Source of the DNA: Actinomycetota bacterium
GTDB taxonomy: Bacteria > Actinomycetota > Thermoleophilia > UBA2241
Direction: 5' to 3'
Assembly: GCA_003158705.1 (NCBI GenBank)
Contig: PMKX01000233.1
Span: 2,394 to 13,366 of the forward strand
DNA: 10,973 nt
Shown: positions 6,330 through 10,973 of the stretch, piece by piece
Position numbering within the stretch: position 1 is the stretch's first letter
Layout of the letters: the number at the start of each line of letters is the position of its first letter
Notes under the pieces: generated by a model
Databases searched by the model: none
Told to the model about the DNA's origin: nothing
The model's input: only the letters and a program-made list of their open reading frames with translations
Program-made: the position numbers and the translations under genes

Positions 6330-6551
6330 CTACGCCTGCCTGGGCGGCACGGGGTCGAGGCCGCCGTTACTGAACGGGTTGCAGCGCAGCAAACGCCAGC
6401 CGCTCATGAGCAGACCGCGCAGCGGCCCGTGCACGCGGATGGCCTCGACCGCATACTGCGAGCAGGTCGGGTAGTACTTGCAGCGCTGCGGCAGCAGGGG
6501 CGAGACGAAGCGCTGGTAGAGACGGATAGGAGCGACGAGGAGGCTACGCAT
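6330..6551 (-). CDS. yidD: Membrane protein insertion efficiency factor YidD
   Basis: 73 residues, the usual size. Family signature residues are all visible: [10 protein letters not shown] at 11-20, [15 protein letters not shown] at 24-38 (Cys24 and Cys30), the [18 protein letters not shown] helix (42-59, third Cys57), and GGLDPVP near the end. YidD is a small membrane-associated protein that helps YidC-dependent insertion. ATG 6551 overlaps the rnpA stop by 8 bases (ATGCGTAG), and GAGGAG at 6562-6567 lies about 10 bases upstream. Its stop is 9 bases before the yidC start. Confidence 0.96.
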   Translation of the reverse strand: MRSLLVAPIRLYQRFVSPLLPQRCKYYPTCSQYAVEAIRVHGPLRGLLMSGWRLLRCNPFSNGGLDPVPPRQA

Positions 6552-6936
6552 GGGCCGGCGGCTCCTCGTCTCGCAACAGTTTGGCGCGCTCGAGCAGCTC
6601 GAGGACGGCGGCGCTGACGAGACCTTTCTCGCCCGCCTCCTGGCGTCCGATGAGCTCGATGAGCGGTGGTCGTGCGATCAACACGAAATCGTAGCCTTCC
6701 GCCAGTCTGCCCTGCAGGGCTCGGAAAGCCTCGCGGAGCAGGCGTTTGCTGCGGTTGCGCGTCACTGCCCCGCCCAACTTCTTCGACACCGACAGACCCA
6801 GTCGCGGGACATCGGCGGCCACTTCGGCGGAGCGCCTGAACGAGTACAGCACCAGGAAGCGCGACGCGATCGAGCTTCCCTGCCTATACACACGCTTGAA
6901 ATCACTCGAGCGAGACAGCCGGGAACGCTTGTTCAC
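6544..6936 (-). CDS. rnpA: Ribonuclease P protein component
   Basis: 130 residues. RnpA is the protein subunit of RNase P, which matures the 5' end of tRNAs. The family start [15 protein letters not shown] (6-20) and the RNR signature [18 protein letters not shown] (55-72, with Arg60-Asn61-Arg62) are clear, as is the strand [10 protein letters not shown] (81-90). The C-terminal helix and a short acidic/Pro end (DEEPPAHA) are slightly longer than in many relatives. The start is GTG at 6936; the gap from the rpmH stop is 14 bases and the 3' end overlaps yidD by 8 bases. Confidence 0.96.
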   Translation of the reverse strand: MNKRSRLSRSSDFKRVYRQGSSIASRFLVLYSFRRSAEVAADVPRLGLSVSKKLGGAVTRNRSKRLLREAFRALQGRLAEGYDFVLIARPPLIELIGRQEAGEKGLVSAAVLELLERAKLLRDEEPPAHA

Positions 6937-6950
6937 CGTGCGCCCACTGA

Positions 6951-7085
6951 CTAGGCGGTAAGACGCTTGCGCCCCTTCTGCCGCCGTCTCTTGATCACCA
7001 ACCGTCCGGCCTTGGTGCTCATGCGCTTACGAAAGCCGTGCGTCTTGGCACGCTTGCGGGTGTTGGGCTGATAGGTGCGCTTCAC
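6951..7085 (-). CDS. rpmH: Ribosomal protein bL34
   Basis: 44 residues, a normal bL34: [20 protein letters not shown] at 2-21, then [21 protein letters not shown]. bL34 is a small, very basic protein of the large ribosomal subunit. The start is GTG at 7085, with GAGG at 7091-7094 five bases upstream. The frame continues open further upstream, but that stretch contains the promoter and is not bL34-like. It is the first gene of the minus-strand cluster and is driven by the strong promoter at 7122-7151. Confidence 0.97.
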   Translation of the reverse strand: MKRTYQPNTRKRAKTHGFRKRMSTKAGRLVIKRRRQKGRKRLTA

Positions 7086-7121
7086 AAGATCCTCGCTCGC
7101 TGGCCGGTACTCGGAAGCAGA

Positions 7122-7151
7122 AGTATAGCCATCCGGTGAAGCCGTGGTCAA
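7122..7151 (-). promoter_or_regulatory. Strong rpmH promoter
   Basis: On the minus strand TTGACC (7146-7151, 5 of 6) and TATACT (7122-7127, 5 of 6) are separated by 18 bases. The start point would fall near 7115, giving a leader of about 30 bases before the rpmH GTG. It is the best sigma-70-type promoter in the window. I see no DnaA box (TTATCCACA type) in this gap. Confidence 0.85.
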
Positions 7152-7213
7152 CGCGACCCCCCGTGCAGTCTCGGCGCCGCTGTGACCGCGTTCTTGGGCA
7201 GAGGCCTTTCTGG

Positions 7214-7219
7214 TAACCT
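7214..7219 (+). promoter_or_regulatory. Possible -10 of a leaderless galT transcript
   Basis: TAACCT fits TANNNT and ends 6 bases before the galT ATG (7226), so transcription would begin at or next to the start codon. No Shine-Dalgarno is visible before that ATG. The -35 region is poor. Actinobacterial leaderless promoters often show just this pattern. Confidence 0.45.
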
Positions 7220-7225
7220 GACGCC

Positions 7226-8176
7226 ATGAGCGACAAGGCGGCAAAACACGGCGCGGCCGGCTTGCGCCGCAACCCGATCAACGGCAAATGGACGGTGATC
7301 GCGCCAGGTCGCGGCTTGCGGCCGACCGACCTCGGCGGCGCCTCGGTCCCCTGCCCCTTCTGCGGCGGCTCCGAGCACCTGACACCGCCCGAGGTGGACG
7401 CTCTGCGCGAGCCGGGCAGCGCGCCCGACGGTCCGGGCTGGCGAGTGCGCGTCGTGCCCAACAAGTTCCCGGCCTTCCCTGAGGGCCACGAGGTGATCGT
7501 CCACTCTCCCAGCCACGAACTGGAGCTCGAAGACCTGGAGCCGGCAGAGCTGGCGGACGTGCTCGTCATGTACCAGCGCCGCCTGGACGTCGCCCTCTGC
7601 GATGGCGCCGCGGCGGCCATCATCATCGCCAATCGCGGCGCGGCGGGCGGCGCCTCGCTCGCGCACCCCCATTCTCAACTTCTGGCCACGTCCATTCTGC
7701 CGCCGCTGCTGCAGGACGAGCTCGGCAACTTCGACCGCCACCGCAACCGCTACGGCACCTGCGTCTTGTGCGACGCCATGGACGAGGCGCGTGCCCCAGA
7801 CGTGGCCGGCGACCCCGCCACGGCGCGCCTCGTGTTCGACGGGCCCCTGGTCGCCTGGACGCCAATGGCGCCCCGGTTCCCGGGCGAGCTCTGGCTGGCG
7901 CCTGCCGACCACCAGACGGACTTCCGCCAAGCCGATGCGGCGGTCATGGCCGAAGGCCTGCAGCGGGCCCTGGCCGCCACTGCGGCCACCGCCGGCGGAG
8001 CCTTCAACTTCTGGCTGCACACAGCGCCGGCGGAGCTGCGCGGCTCGTTCCACTGGCACATCGAGATAGCACCGCGCCGATCGGCGATCGCCGGCTTCGA
8101 GCTCGGCAGCGACATGGCCATCTGCGGCCTCGATCCTTGGGAGGCGGCGGCGATCCTGCGCGCCGCTCTTGTATGA
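7226..8176 (+). CDS. galT: Galactose-1-phosphate uridylyltransferase (GalT-like nucleotidylyltransferase)
   Basis: 316 residues, slightly shorter than E. coli GalT. GalT swaps UMP between UDP-glucose and galactose-1-phosphate in the Leloir pathway. Residues seen: C43 and C46 (CPFCGG), H97 ([11 protein letters not shown]) and H147, together matching the GalT zinc ligands; the active-site HPHSQ at 147-151 with H149 as the nucleophile to which UMP is attached, preceded by NRGAAGGAS; and a C-terminal FHWHIEI and AGFELG as in bacterial GalT. The usual asparagine in the following 'GxxxN' segment appears replaced (MAICGLDP). No galK or galE is nearby, so a related activity such as ADP-glucose phosphorylase is possible. 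It stands divergent to rpmH, and the next gene begins 26 bases after its stop. Confidence 0.85.
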   Translation: MSDKAAKHGAAGLRRNPINGKWTVIAPGRGLRPTDLGGASVPCPFCGGSEHLTPPEVDALREPGSAPDGPGWRVRVVPNKFPAFPEGHEVIVHSPSHELELEDLEPAELADVLVMYQRRLDVALCDGAAAAIIIANRGAAGGASLAHPHSQLLATSILPPLLQDELGNFDRHRNRYGTCVLCDAMDEARAPDVAGDPATARLVFDGPLVAWTPMAPRFPGELWLAPADHQTDFRQADAAVMAEGLQRALAATAATAGGAFNFWLHTAPAELRGSFHWHIEIAPRRSAIAGFELGSDMAICGLDPWEAAAILRAALV

Positions 8177-8177
8177 T
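8172..8177 (+). promoter_or_regulatory. Possible -10 (TATGAT) overlapping the galT stop
   Basis: TATGAT (5 of 6) covers the galT TGA and ends 8 bases before an ATG at 8186, which opens a six-codon frame. It could start a separate transcript for the BON lipoprotein. No good -35 is seen at 17 bases. Confidence 0.35.
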
Positions 8178-8185
8178 TCCGCACC

Positions 8186-8206
8186 ATGCAGAGGAGGTAC
8201 AGGTGA
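8186..8206 (+). other. Possible six-codon leader frame (MQRRYR) overlapping the lipoprotein start
   Basis: ATG 8186 opens MQRRYR and stops with TGA at 8204-8206, which overlaps the lipoprotein GTG as GTGA. The two AGG codons of this frame are themselves the Shine-Dalgarno of the next gene. With the -10 at 8172-8177, this frame could be read as a leaderless start. It may be coincidence. Confidence 0.25.
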
Positions 8207-8706
8207 AGCATCCCGTCCACATGAAGGCCCGCACGAGACTGGGACGCCACGCCATCGGCCGGCAAGCCTTGGTGCTGGCCGTGCTGGTGGTGGTCAGCTT
8301 GGCCGTCGCGCTCGCCGCAAGCGCCTGCGGCAGCAAAGGCAAGCCGGCTAGCAGCGGCACTCCCACGCTCTACCCCAGCGCCACTCCCAGCGCGCGGTCG
8401 GGGAGTCCCGGCACACCGCCGAGCAAGGGTTCCTCCGCCACGATCTCACCCACAAGCAGCGCCTCGCCCACGGGCAAGCGCGCCAGCGACGCCACCATCC
8501 GTGCCGGCATCCTGCGTCGACTGAGTCAGGAGCCGACCTTGGTGGGCATCCAGTTCATCGTCCACGTCCGCGGCGCCGTCGTGCGCATCTATGGGACAGT
8601 CAAGACCCAAGCCCAGCTTGCGACGGCTCAGCAGATCGCCGTCAGCGAGCCAGACATCACGAAGGTGATCAGCTACATCAAGGTGAAGAGCCAGACGGGC
8701 TACTGA
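8203..8706 (+). CDS. BON-domain lipoprotein
   Basis: 167 residues from GTG 8203, chosen because GAGGAGG at 8191-8197 lies 5 bases upstream; an in-frame ATG at 8221 would drop six residues. The signal is a basic N-terminus (KARTRLGRHAIGR), a hydrophobic core (about 21-38) and the lipobox ASAC with Cys42. A Ser/Thr/Pro-rich low-complexity linker (about 45-92) follows. Residues about 94-163 form a BON domain: SDATIRAGILRRL, a VGIQFIVHVRGAVVRIYGTV strand pair and an AQQIAVSEPDITKV helix-strand with the typical 'V-x-G-V' arrangement. BON domains bind membranes or peptidoglycan in osmotic and envelope stress proteins. It follows galT by 26 bases and converges on rlmN with a 7-base overlap of the coding ends. 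Confidence 0.85.
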   Translation: MKHPVHMKARTRLGRHAIGRQALVLAVLVVVSLAVALAASACGSKGKPASSGTPTLYPSATPSARSGSPGTPPSKGSSATISPTSSASPTGKRASDATIRAGILRRLSQEPTLVGIQFIVHVRGAVVRIYGTVKTQAQLATAQQIAVSEPDITKVISYIKVKSQTGY

Positions 8707-9722
8707 GCCCCTGCTCGCGGGAGCGCGAGCTGGCCGCAGGCGGCGTCGATCTCGCTGCCGGGCGACTCGCGCACCGTGCACGAGAGACCCCGCCGCTCAA
8801 GAGCAGCTCGGAGGGCGGTGAGTTCGCGCAGGGACGGGCGCGCGAACTCACCGCCCGTCTCGTTGTAGGCGATCAGGTTGAGGTGGTAGAGAGGCCGTTT
8901 GAGCAGGCGCACCAGCCCCTCGACCTGCTCGCCGGTGTCGTTCACTCCCGACAACACGACGTACTCGAACATGAGCTTGCGTCGCGTGCGGCCCACGTAA
9001 CGCGCGCACGCGGCGAACAACGTGGCCAGCGGGTACGTGCGGTTCAGGGGCACCAGACGACTGCGCAGCTCGTCGGTGGCCGCGTGCAGGCTCACCGCCA
9101 GGTTCACCTGCAACGCTTCGCGCGCCAGGCGATCGATGCCGGGCACTACGCCCGCGGTCGACACGGAGATGGAGCGCGCCGCCAGACCTACGCCGCCGGG
9201 GTCGTTCAACAGACGGCAGGCGCGCAGTGTCTCTTCGTAGTTGTGGAACGGCTCACCCATACCCATGAACACGACGTTGGTGACCCGCCGCTCTTGGGCC
9301 TGCGCGCGGCGCATGAAGCCGAGGACCTGGTCGACGATCTCCTCGGCGCTCAGGCTGCGGCGCAGACCGGCGCTGCCGGACGCACAGAACGCGCAGCGGA
9401 CGGCACAGCCCACCTGAGTCGAGACGCACACGGTCACTCGCCGCCGATGGGTCATGAGCACCGCTTCTACCGGCTCTCCGTCTGCGGCCCGCAGAAGCGC
9501 CTTGACCGCGCTTCCGCGCGGCGACTCGCGCGTCTCGACCTCCTCGAGAAGACACGGACGCAGCCGCGCCGCGAGCTCCTCGCGCAGCGAGCGCGGGAGC
9601 TCGCTCATGTCCGCGAAGCTGGTGGCCAGTCGCTTCGTGAGCGCCTCGTACACCTGACGCGCGCGATACGACGGCTGGCCCAATTCTTCCATGGTGCGCT
9701 CGAGCGTGGGCAGATCGATCAT
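8700..9722 (-). CDS. rlmN: Dual-specificity RNA methyltransferase RlmN (23S A2503 / tRNA A37)
   Basis: 340 residues. RlmN is a radical-SAM enzyme that methylates C2 of adenine 2503 in 23S rRNA and A37 in some tRNAs. The iron-sulfur cysteines are C106, C110 and C113 (GCAVRCAFCASG). The two mechanistic cysteines are present: C99 (VTVCVSTQVG) and C329 (IDAACGQLA), the latter matching the methyl-carrying Cys355 of E. coli. GMGEPFHNYE, the SVSTAGVVPGI stretch and LAVSLHAATDELR are classic. The C-terminus is short after C329. ATG 9722 is supported by the family start (DLPTLERTMEELGQPSYRARQ) and by a -10 six bases upstream; no Shine-Dalgarno is present. The 3' end overlaps the BON lipoprotein by 7 bases, tail to tail. 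Confidence 0.97.
   Translation of the reverse strand: MIDLPTLERTMEELGQPSYRARQVYEALTKRLATSFADMSELPRSLREELAARLRPCLLEEVETRESPRGSAVKALLRAADGEPVEAVLMTHRRRVTVCVSTQVGCAVRCAFCASGSAGLRRSLSAEEIVDQVLGFMRRAQAQERRVTNVVFMGMGEPFHNYEETLRACRLLNDPGGVGLAARSISVSTAGVVPGIDRLAREALQVNLAVSLHAATDELRSRLVPLNRTYPLATLFAACARYVGRTRRKLMFEYVVLSGVNDTGEQVEGLVRLLKRPLYHLNLIAYNETGGEFARPSLRELTALRAALERRGLSCTVRESPGSEIDAACGQLALPRAGAQ
8713..8730 (+). terminator. Hairpin just after the BON lipoprotein stop
   Basis: GCTCGCG (8713-8719) pairs with CGCGAGC (8724-8730) around GGAG. It lies inside the 3' end of rlmN on the other strand, and no T-run follows. It is the only candidate for ending the galT-side transcript between these overlapping convergent genes. 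Confidence 0.3.
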
Positions 9723-9728
9723 CGACCG

Positions 9729-9734
9729 ATTGTA
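9729..9734 (-). promoter_or_regulatory. -10 of a probable leaderless rlmN transcript
   Basis: On the minus strand TACAAT (5 of 6) ends 6 bases before the rlmN ATG, so the mRNA would begin at about the A of ATG. There is no room for a Shine-Dalgarno. The -35 position (about 9752-9757) is poor and is overlapped by a 12-bp palindrome. Confidence 0.65.
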
Positions 9735-9743
9735 CTAGACGGC

Positions 9744-9755
9744 GTTTGGCCAAAC
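9744..9755. promoter_or_regulatory. 12-bp perfect palindrome in the divergent rlmN promoter region
   Basis: GTTTGGCCAAAC is its own reverse complement and lies in the 113-base gap between rlmN and the divergent membrane protein gene. It sits 10 bases upstream of the rlmN -10, overlapping the expected -35, the usual place for an operator. The binding factor is unknown. The rest of the gap shows only a weak TTGTCG (9772-9777) that could belong to a plus-strand promoter. Confidence 0.45.
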
Positions 9756-9835
9756 CCGGCCACGGCAGGGATTGTCGAGCCTGGACCGAATGTGTACGCG
9801 CCTGGGTCCAAGAGTTCGAGGATGGCGCGCGCAGC

Positions 9836-10408
9836 ATGAGTACCGTACAGATAGTCGGCATAGCGGTAGCCTCGGCGATCGTCGTCGTGCTGATCATCTC
9901 CTTGATCATCACGCGAGACCGCGGCAAGGCCGCGCCCGAAGACGTCCAGTCGCAAGACAACGAGACGTCGTTCATCGACGCACCCCCGCGGGACCAGTTC
10001 CATCGCATGGGGCGCGCCGAGCCCGATGCCGAGACGACCGGCGAGGTGCCGATGCCGACCGCGCCGGCGTTGCCGTACGACCACGCCGTCGTGACGCCGC
10101 CCGTCTTTGAGCCGGACGAGGAGCCCGTGGGCGCGGGCGGCTCGCCACCGGCAGGCAAGCTCATCCCGCTCTCCGACATCATCGTCACCACGAGCGACAA
10201 GCTGGTCGACCTCGCCGATGCCGAGGTGCGGCGCATGCTCAAGGAGCTCGTCGGCTACGAGATCGACCAAGCGGCGCAGTTCAAGGCCGTGGGGCAGCAC
10301 GTCGACGCCGTGTTGCAGCTCACCGAGGCCGAGAAGATCTGCCTGGCGCTGGACATGCACGAGCAGGCGCGCCAGATCCGGACCATGATGCGCGACCTGC
10401 GGGACTGA
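9836..10408 (+). CDS. Hypothetical single-pass membrane protein with C-terminal helical domain
   Basis: 190 residues; no family recognised. One N-terminal membrane segment (about 4-26, VQIVGIAVASAIVVVLIISL) is followed by a basic stop (TRDRGK), which predicts N-out, C-in. A long acidic, proline-rich and probably disordered region (about 31-108) leads to a helical C-terminal domain (about 112-188: LSDIIVTTSDKLVDLADAEVRRML, then a helix pair ending EQARQIRTMMRDLRD). The last part resembles a TPR-like helix pair in composition, but no signature is met. The start at ATG 9836 gives a clean membrane anchor. GAGGA at 9818-9822 is 13 bases away, a little far, and the frame is open 30 codons further upstream without membrane-protein character. 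It is divergent from rlmN and convergent with the UPF0210 gene. Confidence 0.8.
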   Translation: MSTVQIVGIAVASAIVVVLIISLIITRDRGKAAPEDVQSQDNETSFIDAPPRDQFHRMGRAEPDAETTGEVPMPTAPALPYDHAVVTPPVFEPDEEPVGAGGSPPAGKLIPLSDIIVTTSDKLVDLADAEVRRMLKELVGYEIDQAAQFKAVGQHVDAVLQLTEAEKICLALDMHEQARQIRTMMRDLRD

Positions 10409-10474
10409 GCGGGAGCAGCGCGCAAGCATAGCCCCCGTGCGCCGGTCGGCACGCTCTCTACCGGTCGCTGAGCC

Positions 10475-10973
10475 TCAGTTGGTGAGACTCTGAAGGGGCG
10501 CCGGAATGCGTCCTCCGCGGGCCATGAAGACGTCGTTGGCGGCCGCGCTGACGGCCATCACCGGCGCCTCCCCGAAGAGACCGCCGAGCTTGACCCAATC
10601 GCCCACCTTCTTGCCCATCGCCGGGATCAGGCGAGCGCCGGTCGTCTTGCTGTTGATCATGCCGATCGCCATCACATCGGCGATCACGCCGGCCAGCGAG
10701 TTGCGCGAGATATCGCCCGGCACGATGATCATGTCGAGTCCGAGCGAGCACACGGCCGTCATCGCCTCGAGCTTCTCGATGGAGAGCACACCCTCCGCGG
10801 CGGCCCGCGCCATGGCCGCGTCCTCGCTCACCGGGATGAAGGCTCCCGAGAGCCCCCCGGTAGACGAGGTCGCCATGGTGCCACCCTTCTTCACGGCGTC
10901 GTTGAGCATCGCCAAGGCTGCGGTCGTGCCGGGCGCCCCGGCGCGCTCCAGGCCCATGCTCTCGAGGATCTCG
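10475..10973 (-). CDS. UPF0210/DUF711 family protein, C-terminal part (5' end outside window)
   Basis: About 166 codons are visible; the frame is open through the window edge, where ILES precedes MGLERAG, so the Met at 10957 is internal. The family signature is strong: [76 protein letters not shown] and the end [16 protein letters not shown]0210 proteins are about 450 residues, related to the pyruvate formate-lyase/RNR-like fold in databases, and of unknown biochemical role. In many bacteria they pair with a small ACT-domain UPF0237 protein; that partner would lie upstream, outside the window. The stop is TGA at 10475. The 66-base gap to the convergent gene has no strong terminator, only a CCGGTCG direct repeat at 10442-10448 and 10461-10467. 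Confidence 0.93.
   Translation of the reverse strand, partial: EILESMGLERAGAPGTTAALAMLNDAVKKGGTMATSSTGGLSGAFIPVSEDAAMARAAAEGVLSIEKLEAMTAVCSLGLDMIIVPGDISRNSLAGVIADVMAIGMINSKTTGARLIPAMGKKVGDWVKLGGLFGEAPVMAVSAAANDVFMARGGRIPAPLQSLTN

Noticed and set aside
7086..7225. Replication origin beside rpmH
   Set aside because: The gap is only 140 bases, without DnaA-box-like strings or an AT-rich unwinding stretch, and dnaA is not adjacent.
7086..7244. Longer rpmH with 53 extra residues
   Set aside because: bL34 is about 44-46 residues, and the extension contains the rpmH promoter and overlaps the galT start.
8883..9839. 318-codon plus-strand open frame opposite rlmN
   Set aside because: It is antisense to rlmN, whose catalytic residues are all present.
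1..10973. CRISPR arrays, insertion sequences, tRNA genes and toxin-antitoxin or defence genes
   Set aside because: I looked for regular spaced repeats, terminal inverted repeats with transposase-like frames, tRNA arms and typical small gene pairs, and found none.

Overview
The window is high-GC, gene-dense bacterial DNA with strong G/C preference at third codon positions, GTG as well as ATG starts, and a Gram-positive-type YidC with a long basic tail. This fits Actinomycetota, possibly a deep-branching class such as Thermoleophilia. That placement is an inference from protein style, not from a search. No tRNA, rRNA, CRISPR array, insertion sequence or phage gene is visible. Most of the window is housekeeping DNA, with several lineage-type hypothetical proteins. 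I see no clear new multi-gene system.

Left part (1-2174, plus strand): the 3' end of a probable S15/CocE-type acyl hydrolase, then endonuclease IV (nfo), a possible 42-codon gene fused to the nfo stop by a GTGA overlap, a DUF2007 protein and an RDD-family membrane protein. The short gaps suggest one transcription unit, with a possible internal TATAAT promoter. Next comes a separate plus-strand gene for a zinc-ribbon/coiled-coil protein (2276-3292) with its own promoter. It ends against a 21-bp perfect inverted repeat that probably terminates transcription from both sides.

Centre (3431-7151, minus strand): from right to left, a strong rpmH promoter, rpmH, rnpA, yidD, yidC and jag, with overlaps or very short gaps, then a separate lipoprotein gene. 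This is the classic ribosome/RNase P/membrane-insertion cluster found near many replication origins. Here dnaA is not beside rpmH; a divergent galT-type gene occupies that place. After jag, the usual rsmG/parA/parB genes are replaced by the lipoprotein gene.

Right part (7226-10973): galT and a BON-domain lipoprotein on the plus strand, rlmN convergent with them (7-base overlap), a divergent plus-strand single-pass membrane protein of unknown function, and the C-terminal part of a UPF0210/DUF711 protein on the minus strand running off the window.

The most interesting signals are regulatory. galT and rlmN have a TANNNT -10 element ending exactly 6 bases before the ATG, suggesting leaderless mRNAs. 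A 12-bp perfect palindrome sits at the rlmN -35 region. The BON lipoprotein start may be preceded by a tiny leaderless reading frame.
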